A model generated the notes under the pieces. It was not told the DNA's origin, searched no databases, and saw nothing but the letters and a program-made list of their open reading frames with translations. Shown one piece after another: positions 9,180 through 17,800 of a DNA stretch of 64,000 nt. Source of the stretch: Vogesella sp. LIG4 (GTDB taxonomy: Bacteria; Pseudomonadota; Gammaproteobacteria; Burkholderiales; Chromobacteriaceae); NCBI RefSeq assembly GCF_900090205.1, contig NZ_LT607802.1:2284554-2348553 (forward strand), given 5' to 3'. The translations under genes were made by a program, and so were the position numbers. Every line of letters starts with the position of its first letter. Positions within the stretch are counted from its first letter, which is position 1.

Positions 9180-10073
9180 ATGGATTTCCGCCACCTGCGC
9201 TATTTCATCGCCGTTGCCGAGGAACGGCATTTCACCCGCGCCGCCGAGCGCGTCGGCATCCAGCAGCCGCCATTGAGCATGCAGATCCGCCAGCTGGAGG
9301 AGGAGATGGGCACGCCGCTGTTCCAGCGGCTGACGCGCGGGGTGGCGTTGACCGAGGCAGGGGAGGCGTTCCTGATCGAGGCGCGCGCCATCCTGGCCCG
9401 GGTGGAGCAGGCCCGGCAGCAGGTGCAGCGCCTGTCGCGCGGCGAGGCCGGCCAGCTGCGCATCGGCTTTGCCGGCGCCACTTACTTCCAGCCGCTGGTG
9501 CCGGCGCTGCTGCGCGACTTTCGTGCCCGCTACCCGGGGGTGGAGCTGCGCCCGGTGGAGAGCAATACCGCGCAGCTGATCGACGGCCTGATGGGGGGTG
9601 AGGTCGATCTTGCCTTCGTGCGCGCGCCGTTCGATGCGCCGGCCGGGCTGCGCAGCCTGGAGCTGGTGGACGACGAACTGCTGGTGGCACTGCCCGCCAG
9701 CCACCCGGCAGCGGCGGGGGCGGACATCGCGCTGGCCGAACTGGCGCAGGAGACCTTCATCCTGTTCCCGCGCGACATCAGCCCCGGCCTGTACGACCGC
9801 ATGATCGCCACCATCCAGCAGGCCGGCTTCAGCCCGAAGCTGGGGCAGGAGGCGCCGCAGATCGTGTCGACGGTGCCGATGGTGGCGGCAGGTTTCGGCA
9901 TTGCACTGGTGCCGGCCTCGGTGCGGCAGATCCAGACCGACAGCGTGCGCTACCTGCCGCTGTGCGGCCAACAGGCACGGGCACCTATCTGCCTGGCCTA
10001 TCGTCAGGATCATGCCTCGGCGGCGCTGGCCAATTTCGTGGCGCTGGCCAGCGGGGAGCATTCCTCCGGCTGA
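9180..10073 (+). CDS. LysR-family transcriptional regulator
   Basis: A 297-residue LysR protein. Residues 1-60 form the winged helix-turn-helix (MDFRHLRYFIAVAEERHFTR, then AAERVGIQQPPLSMQIRQLE). The rest is a periplasmic-binding-like effector domain starting near residue 90 (GQLRIGFAGATYFQPLVPAL). It resembles the BenM/CatM-like branch. Divergent placement next to the CoA-transferase gene suggests that gene, and itself, as targets. The effector is unknown. Confidence 0.9.
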   Translation: MDFRHLRYFIAVAEERHFTRAAERVGIQQPPLSMQIRQLEEEMGTPLFQRLTRGVALTEAGEAFLIEARAILARVEQARQQVQRLSRGEAGQLRIGFAGATYFQPLVPALLRDFRARYPGVELRPVESNTAQLIDGLMGGEVDLAFVRAPFDAPAGLRSLELVDDELLVALPASHPAAAGADIALAELAQETFILFPRDISPGLYDRMIATIQQAGFSPKLGQEAPQIVSTVPMVAAGFGIALVPASVRQIQTDSVRYLPLCGQQARAPICLAYRQDHASAALANFVALASGEHSSG

Positions 10074-10179
10074 GCGGCGGTTAGCAAGAACTCAGTGTGT
10101 TCCTAAATCGTGTACTGCAGATGGCCGCCGCAGCGGGCCGCCATGCTAGGCTGCTGGTCCGTGATGACTGGAGTGCGGC

Positions 10180-11376
10180 ATGGGGTTGGGCAATATGTGG
10201 CGGGATTTTGCCGCCGTTCTTTTCAGCGTGGCGCTGCTGGGGGTGGGGCTTGGCAGCACCATGCCGCTGATCGCCATGACGCTGCAGGCGCGCGGCTTCA
10301 GCGCGGAGATCATCGGCCTGAGCGTGACGGCCTGTGCGCTGGGCGGTGTGCTGGCCACGGTGGCTGCCCCCGGCCTGGCGCGGCGCTACGGTCGGCGCAC
10401 GGTGATGCTGGGCTGCCTGCTGCTGGCGGCCGCCTCGGTGCTGCCGATGCAGTACCTGTACGCGCTGCCCGGCTGGATGCTGGCGTATTTCCTGTTCGGC
10501 GCCGCCATGGCGCCGTTCTTCGTGCTCGGCGAAAGCTGGATCAACAACCTGGCCAGCGACAGTTCGCGCGGGCGACTGGTGGCGCTGTATGCCACCTGTT
10601 TCACTGCCTGCCAGGTGCTGGGGCCGCTGCTCACCAACTGGCTGTCACGTTGGCCGCAACAGGCTTTCCTGCTGTGTGGCGGGCTGTTTCTCATGGGGCT
10701 GCCCGGCATCCTGCTGGCCAGCGACCACGAACATGCTGTGGCTGGCGGGCAGCCCGCATCGCAGCCCAACGGCAAGCGGGCGGATGCCTCCTGGCTTGCC
10801 ATCGTGCGGCTGGCGCCGACCATCGTGCTGGGCACCGCCTTTTTCGCCTCGTTCGATACCGTGATGCTGAGCTTCCTGCCGCTGATTGCCATGCAGCACG
10901 GCATGAGCCAGCCGCGGGCGCTGGCATCGGCCTCCATCCTGCTGGCGGGTGACGCCTTGCTGCAGTTCGGCATTGGCTGGCTGGCCGATCGCTGCGGCCG
11001 CCTGCTGGTGCAGCGGGTGTGCGCGGGGCTGGTGTGTCTGTTGCTGCCGGCGCTGCCGTTGTTGATGACGTCCTGGCCGCAGCTGTGGGTGGGCTATCTG
11101 TTCCTGCTGGGTGGTTGCGCCGGCGCCATCTACACACTGTCCATGGTAGCGGGGGGCGAGCTGTTCAGTGGTGCGGCGCTGATTCGCGTGTCCGGGCTGA
11201 TTTCGCTGAGCTGGAACCTGTCCAGCAGCGCCGGCCCGGCGGCCACCGGCTGGGTGATCCAGCATTTCGGCTCGGCGTGGATGGTGAGCGTGCTGTGGCT
11301 GCTGGCGCTGCTGTTCGCCGGCTTCAGCTTTGTACGCCGGCGGCAGGTGGTGGCGCTGCCGGAACAGGTGGCCTGA
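10180..11376 (+). CDS. MFS transporter (YcaD/UMF2-like)
   Basis: A 398-residue membrane protein with about 12 hydrophobic helices. The GESWINNLASDSSRGRLVA segment after helix 4 matches a hallmark of the YcaD-like (UMF2) branch of the major facilitator superfamily, and the cytoplasmic loop RRYGRRTVM fits the MFS motif between helices 2 and 3. Substrate unknown. It follows the LysR gene by about 100 bp on the same strand but has its own leader, so joint transcription is uncertain. One uptake-like word lies inside it (10649, read as Trp-Pro-Gln). Confidence 0.85.
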   Translation: MGLGNMWRDFAAVLFSVALLGVGLGSTMPLIAMTLQARGFSAEIIGLSVTACALGGVLATVAAPGLARRYGRRTVMLGCLLLAAASVLPMQYLYALPGWMLAYFLFGAAMAPFFVLGESWINNLASDSSRGRLVALYATCFTACQVLGPLLTNWLSRWPQQAFLLCGGLFLMGLPGILLASDHEHAVAGGQPASQPNGKRADASWLAIVRLAPTIVLGTAFFASFDTVMLSFLPLIAMQHGMSQPRALASASILLAGDALLQFGIGWLADRCGRLLVQRVCAGLVCLLLPALPLLMTSWPQLWVGYLFLLGGCAGAIYTLSMVAGGELFSGAALIRVSGLISLSWNLSSSAGPAATGWVIQHFGSAWMVSVLWLLALLFAGFSFVRRRQVVALPEQVA

Positions 11377-11435
11377 ACGGGCAGGGGCGCACCAGGCAGC
11401 AGGCGTGGCGCGCTGCTGCTTCGGCCGGCCTGCTT

Positions 11436-11852
11436 TCAACGAGCGTTTCCGGGCGGGATGGAATAGGTGCCAACCACGTGTGCTACCAACTCGCTGCTGC
11501 CTGCCGAGTACAGCGACACTTCGCCCACCGCTAGCGTGCGGCCAACCTTCAGCAAGCGGCATTCGGCAATGATGCGGGCATCGGCAGCGGGCTTGCGCAT
11601 GAAGTTGATGGTGAGGCTGGTGGTTACCGCCAGCGGCACGATGCCGATCTTGCCGAGGATGGCAACGTAGAGCGCCACATCCGCCACTCCCATCAGCACC
11701 GGGCCGGCAACCGTGCCGCCAGGCCTCAGTTCATCCGGGCCGACATGGTGCGAGACGGTGGCGCCATCGTTTCCCACCGCCTCGACCACGCATTTGCTTT
11801 GTGGAAACTCCGCCGCCATGAAGGCGGCAACCTCTGCTGTTGTTGCTGACAT
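11436..11852 (-). CDS. PaaI-family hotdog thioesterase
   Basis: A 138-residue hotdog-fold protein starting MSATTAEVAAFMAAEFPQS; the start at 11852 is chosen because GAGGG lies just upstream, while the longer open frame lacks family similarity. The GGTVAGPVLMGVADVALYVAI segment is the core helix of PaaI/YdiI-type acyl-CoA thioesterases, with the glycine and Asp/Glu region used in catalysis. It is convergent with the MFS gene and downstream of the T6SS immunity array. The exact acyl-CoA substrate cannot be inferred. Confidence 0.85.
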   Translation of the reverse strand: MSATTAEVAAFMAAEFPQSKCVVEAVGNDGATVSHHVGPDELRPGGTVAGPVLMGVADVALYVAILGKIGIVPLAVTTSLTINFMRKPAADARIIAECRLLKVGRTLAVGEVSLYSAGSSELVAHVVGTYSIPPGNAR

Positions 11853-12116
11853 GCGTCCCTCGACTCGTGATATGGCGCGGAAAGCCTGCATGGCTGTGCT
11901 GGGGCGGTTTTGCAGAGTCGCTTTTCGGCTGAAGCTACCTTTTCCATTCTTGAAGAAGTGTCGGGTAACCACCCCAAAGAAGAGCAAAGATGTGGGGCAG
12001 AGTTCTTCCCAGCAAACACGCAGGCGAACCGAAAGCTCCACAGAATTCATCTATTAATCAAAATAATGGATGAATATCTCTTAATTGTTTCATACTTTAG
12101 ATGACCAATAGAGTCT

Positions 12117-12434
12117 CTAGCAAAATGGCAAATACATTACATCAGCAAAGCCTTTGCAAATTGATGCACCAACAACGCCCTCTATGGCACCTATTCGCCC
12201 ACCAGGATAACGAATCAAAAAATAAGCTGCAATAAAAATAGCAAAAACAACCAGCAACAACTCAACAATATCCAGAGAGGTTGGCTTGGGCAGGCGGTCG
12301 TCTTCATAGACGCAGCTGAAGGCCAGCCTGGCCTGCACTGCCTTGAGGTCGGGTTGTTGTGCCATTGGAGTTGCCTTGTAGCCGCAGCCAGCCAGGGCAG
12401 CAAGGAGCAGCAGGCAGTAACGTGACTTAATCAT
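12117..12434 (-). CDS. Chimeric lipoprotein: Tli5-type N-terminus fused to a foreign membrane segment
   Basis: A 105-residue protein. Residues 1-50 carry a lipoprotein signal (LLLLAALAGC) and the segment PMAQQPDLKAVQARLAFSCV, nearly identical to the two immunity lipoproteins upstream. Right after LPK the homology stops. The rest is an AT-rich, unrelated stretch with one strong membrane helix (VELLLVVFAIFIAAYFLI) and a short tail. The ATG overlaps the stop of the preceding immunity remnant (ATGATTAA). It looks like a recombination product or decayed immunity gene; whether it still protects against anything is unknown. Confidence 0.7.
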   Translation of the reverse strand: MIKSRYCLLLLAALAGCGYKATPMAQQPDLKAVQARLAFSCVYEDDRLPKPTSLDIVELLLVVFAIFIAAYFLIRYPGGRIGAIEGVVGASICKGFADVMYLPFC

Positions 12435-12567
12435 GCCCGATATGCAATGGCCGGCTGGTTTTCGGGTCCAGCTCTTTGGCTGCGGCCAACTGGGTCATCA
12501 GCACTTCGGGCGGCTGCTCCGGAGGCTCATTGGCCTTGAAGTCTTCCCGCCACTTCAGCTGACTATC
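12427..12567 (-). pseudogene. Remnant of a third Tli5-type immunity gene (C-terminal 46 codons)
   Basis: On the minus strand an open stretch between an in-frame TAG (12570-12568) and TAA (12429-12427) encodes WREDFKANEPPEQPP, then LAAAKELDPKTSRP. This lines up with EWEKEWKANAAPAKP and LAKAKNLDPATGLP near the C-terminus of the intact immunity lipoproteins. No start codon or upstream two-thirds of the gene is present. Its stop overlaps the start of the chimeric lipoprotein, mirroring the close junctions between the intact genes in this array. Confidence 0.75.
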
Positions 12568-12570
12568 CTA

Positions 12571-12792
12571 TTGCGGCAGCGGTCAGTGCTGCTGGTGAGC
12601 TAAGGGGAGGGTGGGTTATCAGCCAAAGCTACCTGTCAGCAGGATCGTGCGAAATAGCTGGTTTAAACAGCATTTCGGGCAAGCCCCCTCGGGCTTGCCG
12701 CAAATGGTTCGTATAGGATCAGTGCACAGGGGGGTGAGGGAACTCGGCCTTCAACTAACTTGTGAAAAAAGCCCCTCCCAACACCGAAAATT
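12571..12792. other. Gap between immunity remnant and membrane-protein gene
   Basis: No gene is seen. A hairpin (GGCAAGCC / GGCTTGCC, around 12679-12700) could end transcription of the membrane-protein gene on the minus strand, though the T-run is weak. The left boundary of the AT-rich cassette falls near 12780. Confidence 0.4.
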
Positions 12793-13167
12793 TCAACTGC
12801 CAAACATCATTTTACTGATGCTATTTAACATCGAATAATTTTCCTGCCAGAATGCCGTTTCTTCAAATGCCAAATTGGATGACAGGAAAATTATTGGAAA
12901 GCTCATCAATACATAAATAATGGCTATAATGGAGCTATAAAATTTTTTGTTTTCTTTTGATTTCCATTCAATCAATGCCAGTATTGATGCCATTAAAAGA
13001 CTAAATGGTAAAAATGTAAAAGTTAGCATAAAAATACCTATCAGGCTTCCGCTGATCGGCGCAGCACCTGGTGCTACACTGCCATTTGAGCCAATTGTTA
13101 GAGCCAAAAAAACAAATGCGGCATAAAAAATAATTGATCCAAGTCCAATTTTTTTCCAAAACTTCAT
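12793..13167 (-). CDS. Small AT-rich membrane protein of unknown function
   Basis: A 124-residue protein with three or four membrane helices (IIFYAAFVFLALTIG; LIGIFMLTFTFLPFSLLMAS; SSIIAIIYVLMSFPIIFLS). Base composition is far more AT-rich than the neighbours, there is no copy of the local TGCGGCCAAC word, and it interrupts the immunity array, so transfer is likely. The ribosome binding site is weak. I do not recognise a family. Position suggests an immunity or orphan function linked to the T6SS island, but that is only context. Confidence 0.55.
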   Translation of the reverse strand: MKFWKKIGLGSIIFYAAFVFLALTIGSNGSVAPGAAPISGSLIGIFMLTFTFLPFSLLMASILALIEWKSKENKKFYSSIIAIIYVLMSFPIIFLSSNLAFEETAFWQENYSMLNSISKMMFGS

Positions 13168-13376
13168 ATTTTACTGGCTTTCGTTGTTTTAAAATAAATA
13201 CAAGATGATGATATGGTAGAAATTTGGCCAACTAAACCGTGCTGGTCAATCAGACATAATGGATTTCCTCCCACATCGGTATGCTCTTGCTGTCGCCTAA
13301 TTGGATCAGACTGCACCTGCTTCCCCTCACAGTCCATTCCCATTCACTTGCAGGAAATAACTACAACCGGGCCGGC

Positions 13377-14540
13377 TCAGTCCGACTTAAGTGTTAGGTG
13401 TACAAAGGCGCAGGTTGCCACCAGGCAAGCGGCATGGCTTGGCGCTGCGTAGCCCAGTTTGATACTGGGCGGGGTCTTCGGCTTGGGCAGCTCGACCTTG
13501 GGCAGGCCGGTGGCCGGATCCAGGTTCTTGGCCCTGGCCAGTTTCAGCACCAGCTTGTCGTCCGGTTTGGGCGGCGCGGCATTGGCCTTCCATTCCTTTT
13601 CCCACTCGAAAGTGCCATCCCATGGCGGCAGTTTGGCCGGCGGCAGCGGTACGATCTTGTCGATGTCCGGCAGCTTGGGGTTGCGGCCATCGTAGCGGTC
13701 CAGGAAGCGGCCGATCGCTTCGTAACGCTTCACGCGCTCGGGGTCGGGTTGAACGTTAAGATAATTCAAATCAAGTTTGCCTTTTTCAGCATCAAAGGCT
13801 CCTTGCACACGTAAGGCGGTAGCAGAGCGCCCCGCCTTGACCGCCTGCTGGTAGGCATGCAGCGCATCGGGGTAATGCTTGTCACCCTGCAAATCCACCC
13901 CTAGGCTGTCAGCCGCTTCGGCATGGCCCTGCTCCGCGGCGCAACGCCACATCTGCCGCGCAATCTCGGGAGCCAGTTCAGGCTCGATCAGCAGGTCGCC
14001 CACATAGGCTTGGGCATCCGCGCTGCCCAGGTCCGCCGCCTTGCGGAAATACATCAGCGCCTTCTCGTTGTCCTGGTCATAGCCGTAACCAGCTTGTAGA
14101 TAATGGCCGGTCAGGTAATAGCCGTTGGGGATGTTATCCGCCACCAGCTGTTCGGCCAGATCCAGCACTTCGTTGACGGCATCGGGAGAAGCCACCTCGC
14201 CCTTGCGCACCATGCGTTGCAGGTTGTTGTTGGCCTTGTAGTGGCCATGCGCGGCGGCGATGCGGTACAGCCGCCCGGCCTCGGGCAGCAGTTCCGGCTG
14301 GTATTGCAATTGCAACCAACGAGCGTAGTGGAATAGCTGGTCCGCGTCCGGGTTCAGCTTGGGCAGGTGGTCGGCTTCATGCACGCAGCTAAAGGCCAGC
14401 TTCGCTTGCACCGCCTTGAGGTCGGGTTGTTGTGCCATCGGGGGGTCCTTGTGGCCGCATGCGGCCAACCCCAGCAGTGCCAGAGCTGCCACGATGACCC
14501 GGATGCGTGCCCCCGCCTCAGCCCTGTGCTGGTTCTGCAT
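13377..14540 (-). CDS. Sel1-repeat lipoprotein, predicted Tle5 immunity protein (copy 2, shortened tail)
   Basis: A 387-residue lipoprotein with lipobox LLGLAAC (Cys28), so exported to the periplasm. The body contains Sel1-like repeats (AGRLYRIAAAHGHYKANNNL; KALMYFRKAADLGSADAQAY). Its first 190 residues are almost identical to copy 1, the next ~85 diverge, and homology resumes until PSHAAC. After that the tail is different and about 40 residues shorter. The start lies inside the end of copy 1 (23-bp overlap). Sel1-type lipoproteins beside phospholipase D effectors (as Tli5b beside PldB in Pseudomonas aeruginosa) are periplasmic immunity proteins; the role here is by analogy. Confidence 0.8.
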   Translation of the reverse strand: MQNQHRAEAGARIRVIVAALALLGLAACGHKDPPMAQQPDLKAVQAKLAFSCVHEADHLPKLNPDADQLFHYARWLQLQYQPELLPEAGRLYRIAAAHGHYKANNNLQRMVRKGEVASPDAVNEVLDLAEQLVADNIPNGYYLTGHYLQAGYGYDQDNEKALMYFRKAADLGSADAQAYVGDLLIEPELAPEIARQMWRCAAEQGHAEAADSLGVDLQGDKHYPDALHAYQQAVKAGRSATALRVQGAFDAEKGKLDLNYLNVQPDPERVKRYEAIGRFLDRYDGRNPKLPDIDKIVPLPPAKLPPWDGTFEWEKEWKANAAPPKPDDKLVLKLARAKNLDPATGLPKVELPKPKTPPSIKLGYAAPSHAACLVATCAFVHLTLKSD

Positions 14541-15804
14541 AGCTTTGCAGCGTCCACGTTACCGCCACCTGCTGCTGATCCGGCTTGCCGCGCACGCGGT
14601 CCAGCCAGCCTAGCTGTTGCGGCACCGGGAGGGTCGGGAAGTGTTCTCCCGTAAGGAAATGCCGGCTCACACTGGCCATGCCGTGAGCCGATAGATCCGC
14701 GCACCATACTCCGCTCTGCGGGCAGGCGGCATGGCTTGGCGCCGCGTAACCCAGTTTGATCCTGGGCGGGGTCTGCGGCTTGGACTGCTCGGTCTTGGGC
14801 AGGCCGGTGGCCGGGTCCAGGTTCTTGGCCTTGGCCAGTTTCAGCACCAGCTTGTCGTCGGGCTTGGCTGGCGCGGCATTGGCCTTCCACTCCTTTTCCC
14901 ACTCGAAAGTGCCATCCCACGGTGGCAGCCTGGCCGGCGGCAGCGGCACGATCTTGTCGATGTCCGGCACCTTGGGGTTGCGGCCATCGTAGCGCTTCAA
15001 CAGGGTCCAGATCGCTTCATAGCGTTTCACGCGTTCTGGATCGGGTTGGACATTCAGATAGTTAAGGTCACTCTCGCTCTTGCTATTTTTGGCGTCAAAC
15101 GCTTGCTGTAAACCAAGGGCAGAAGTTGAATCTCCAGCCTTGGCTGCTTGCTGGTAGGCATGCAGCGCATCGGGGTAATGCTTGTCAACATCCAAAGACA
15201 CTCCCAAGTAATATGCTGCTTTAGCATGGCCTTGCTCCATAGCACAACGCAACATCTGCCGGGCTATGTCGGGAGCCAATTCGGGTTCGTTCAGCAGGTC
15301 ACCCACATAGGCTTGGGCATCCGCACTACCCAGGTCCGCAGCCTTGCGGAAATACATCAGCGCCTTCTCATTGTCCTGGTCATAGCCGTAACCCGCCTGT
15401 AAATAATGGCCGGTCAGGTAATAGCCGTTGGGAATGTTGTCCGCCACCAGCTGTTCGGCCAGATCCAGCACTTCGTTGACGGCATCGGGTGAGGCCACCT
15501 CGCCCTTGCGCACCATGCGTTGCAGGTTGTTGTTGGCCTTGTAGTGGCCATGGGCGGCGGCGATGCGGTACAGCCGCCCGGCCTCGGGCAGCAGCTCCGG
15601 CTGGTATTGCAATTGCAGCCAACGGGCGTAGTGGAACAGCTGGTCCGTGTCCGGGTTCAGCTTGGGCAGGCGGTCGGCTTCATGCACGCAGCTGAAGGCC
15701 AGCTTCGCTTGCACCGCCTTGAGGTCGGGTTGTTGTGCCATCGGGGTATCCTTGTGGCCGCAGGCGGCCAACAGCAAAGGTAAGACGAGCCAGGCAAGAC
15801 GCAT
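14518..15804 (-). CDS. Sel1-repeat lipoprotein, predicted Tle5 immunity protein (copy 1)
   Basis: A 428-residue lipoprotein. I place the start at 15804 because it gives a compact signal (MRLAWLVLPLLLAAC, Cys15) just 4 bp after the toxin stop; a longer frame from 15840 would overlap the toxin gene. It has Sel1-like helical repeats in the first half and a conserved C-terminal part with DGTFEWEKEWKAN and AKNLDPATGLP. It is next to the phospholipase D toxin in one operon, which supports an immunity role in the periplasm, where Tle5 enzymes act. Copy 2 follows with a 23-bp overlap. Confidence 0.82.
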   Translation of the reverse strand: MRLAWLVLPLLLAACGHKDTPMAQQPDLKAVQAKLAFSCVHEADRLPKLNPDTDQLFHYARWLQLQYQPELLPEAGRLYRIAAAHGHYKANNNLQRMVRKGEVASPDAVNEVLDLAEQLVADNIPNGYYLTGHYLQAGYGYDQDNEKALMYFRKAADLGSADAQAYVGDLLNEPELAPDIARQMLRCAMEQGHAKAAYYLGVSLDVDKHYPDALHAYQQAAKAGDSTSALGLQQAFDAKNSKSESDLNYLNVQPDPERVKRYEAIWTLLKRYDGRNPKVPDIDKIVPLPPARLPPWDGTFEWEKEWKANAAPAKPDDKLVLKLAKAKNLDPATGLPKTEQSKPQTPPRIKLGYAAPSHAACPQSGVWCADLSAHGMASVSRHFLTGEHFPTLPVPQQLGWLDRVRGKPDQQQVAVTWTLQSYAEPAQG

Positions 15805-15808
15805 CGGT

Positions 15809-17800
15809 TTAGTCCAGGTCGGTGGTGCTACTGGTGTCACTGCTGAATTTGCTCAGTGGGGCGATTGGTGCTTGTTTAACTTTTCGACGGTCAGCATTTT
15901 TATCCATGATTTTCCCCCACAAGTCATAGACAAGTGCAATCTGCATTTGCTTGCTGGCATCTGCCGTATTGCCCTGATCCGCCGTATGTTTACCCCATAA
16001 ATAATGCCGCGCCGCGCGGGTGATCTCCGGCTGGCAGTGGCAGACATTGATTTCGCTATCGCACACCATGCTGCGCAGGTTGATATTGGCCGAGCCCAGG
16101 GTCATGAAGATGTCGTCTATCATCATCAGCTTGGCGTGGATGTAGACGTACTGCCAGGGCTGGCCCTGCTGGTAGCCTTCCATGGAAACCAATGAACAGA
16201 TATGGGTTTTCAGGCCGGGAATGTCGGTATCCGGAATATTGTCCTGTTTGGCAGTGGCCTGCTTGCTTTGCAGTTCTTCCAGTTTCTTGCGTTTTTCCGG
16301 CAAGCCAAGGCTGGCTTCGGATGGCAAGGCACCGGAAGGGCTGCGCATGGCATTGCGTTTCTGTTCGGCCATGAACACGTCCTGTCTTGCCCGGCTTACT
16401 TCTTTGCTGATGTCGCTTCGCGCCAACTCTGGCATTTGCCCGCGTTTGCCCAGCGCATCCAGCATCTTGTAGGTGTTCTTGACACCCTTGCCCATGCCTT
16501 CCTCGTTGTCGTTGGTCACCACCATCAGGTACAAGGGGCCGTGCTGGCCAGGGTCACGGCCATGGGCCAACTGGTTCCTGAGGGCCTGTTTGGTGGCTTC
16601 GGCAAAGTTCACCCAGCGGAAATACTGGTTTTCGATGTAGATGTACTGGCTGGCATGATTGACGGCGTTCAGGTACAGGTGCTTGATGTCCTGCACGGTG
16701 AACTCCCCGTCCACCTTGCCTTGGGGCCGGGTCTGGCTTTGCGTGCGGGCAATCTGCGCCATGGCGGGCGTGCCCAGTGCTGGCCGGGGCTTGAAATGCG
16801 GCAGCTGCAGATGTGCGCGCCGCCCTGTCAGGTTCTCGCCTGTTGCCTTGTCCCAACCGGCCACGAAATTATGGTTGATATGCACCAGCACCGGGCCGGT
16901 GAGCCGGCTGGAAATGTCATGCCGGGCGGTCGCGCCGTTACGGCCCTGATGTGGTTCCCGCTTTACGTAATGGTGGTCGTCCTTGTCCCAGTAGGCATCC
17001 AGCATGTTGTGCCCCATGACAAAGCCCAACGCACTCTCCGGGTACTCGTAATCGATCAGTACGGTCTTTTGATGGTGGCTGGGCGTTTTGGAGGTGGCGG
17101 CCGCATGCAGTGTCGATGCACCATTGCGCAACATATTCGGCAAGATATAAGCGTTCTTGTCGATATCGTCGAAATCCCGTGTACGGAACTGGATGTTTTT
17201 ATTCGTGCGGATATCCTGATGCCAGCCGATATCGAAGCACTCCTGCAGGAAGTTCTCGTTATCGCCCCGCTTCACGTTATAACCTGGGTTCATTACCTCG
17301 GGAATTTGTCCGACAGCATTATTCCAGGTCAGGATTCTGACCTGGACGCCTTCCAATGACTTCATTTCCAACAGCTCGCCAATTGGCATGAGCTTGTCTT
17401 TGGGATGCAGCTTGCGCCGGGTGAACGGCAACTTTCCCGCCATGTCGTCGACGACCTGATCGATATTGTCCCTGGTCAGCGGCGGAAGCTGGGGTTGTTG
17501 CAGGAAATCCTTTATCGGCGGGGCACCAGCGCCACGTTTGAAATACATCGAGGGCTGAAAGCCCCAGCAGACGATATCCACGCTGTGTTTGGCGGCCAGA
17601 ATGGCGTCGTAAATAGCACCGAACGCTTGCTCCCCGTTGATCAGCGGCTGGAATGTGGCATTGACCTCGTGAAATTCGGGTTTGTATCCGGGGGGATTGT
17701 TATCGGCCAGAAACCAGGGCGCCGACGTTCTGGTGGTCTGATGCTGAGATAGATCCACATCCTGCTTGCGCGGTTTGTGCTTGGCTAAAGGTTGGCTCAC
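15809..17800 (-). CDS. tle5: T6SS phospholipase D effector (Tle5 family)
   Basis: A 663-residue phospholipase D with both HKD motifs intact: His243-x-Lys245-x4-Asp250 (SHHQKTVLIDYE) and His555-x-Lys557-x4-Asp562 (YIHAKLMMIDDIFM, followed by GSANINLRS). No signal peptide is seen, as expected for a cargo delivered by T6SS. The GTG start overlaps the vgrG stop (GTGA) and has GGAG 7 bp upstream. Tle5 enzymes degrade phosphatidylethanolamine-type lipids in the target periplasm. Placement after vgrG and before two lipoproteins of the Tli5 type fits an effector-immunity module. It contains no copy of the local TGCGGCCAAC word over 2 kb. Confidence 0.9.
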   Translation of the reverse strand: MSQPLAKHKPRKQDVDLSQHQTTRTSAPWFLADNNPPGYKPEFHEVNATFQPLINGEQAFGAIYDAILAAKHSVDIVCWGFQPSMYFKRGAGAPPIKDFLQQPQLPPLTRDNIDQVVDDMAGKLPFTRRKLHPKDKLMPIGELLEMKSLEGVQVRILTWNNAVGQIPEVMNPGYNVKRGDNENFLQECFDIGWHQDIRTNKNIQFRTRDFDDIDKNAYILPNMLRNGASTLHAAATSKTPSHHQKTVLIDYEYPESALGFVMGHNMLDAYWDKDDHHYVKREPHQGRNGATARHDISSRLTGPVLVHINHNFVAGWDKATGENLTGRRAHLQLPHFKPRPALGTPAMAQIARTQSQTRPQGKVDGEFTVQDIKHLYLNAVNHASQYIYIENQYFRWVNFAEATKQALRNQLAHGRDPGQHGPLYLMVVTNDNEEGMGKGVKNTYKMLDALGKRGQMPELARSDISKEVSRARQDVFMAEQKRNAMRSPSGALPSEASLGLPEKRKKLEELQSKQATAKQDNIPDTDIPGLKTHICSLVSMEGYQQGQPWQYVYIHAKLMMIDDIFMTLGSANINLRSMVCDSEINVCHCQPEITRAARHYLWGKHTADQGNTADASKQMQIALVYDLWGKIMDKNADRRKVKQAPIAPLSKFSSDTSSTTDLD

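Noticed and set aside
13001..13231. 76-codon minus-strand frame overlapping the small membrane protein
   Set aside because: Runs out of frame through the same AT-rich DNA; the other frame has clear membrane helices.
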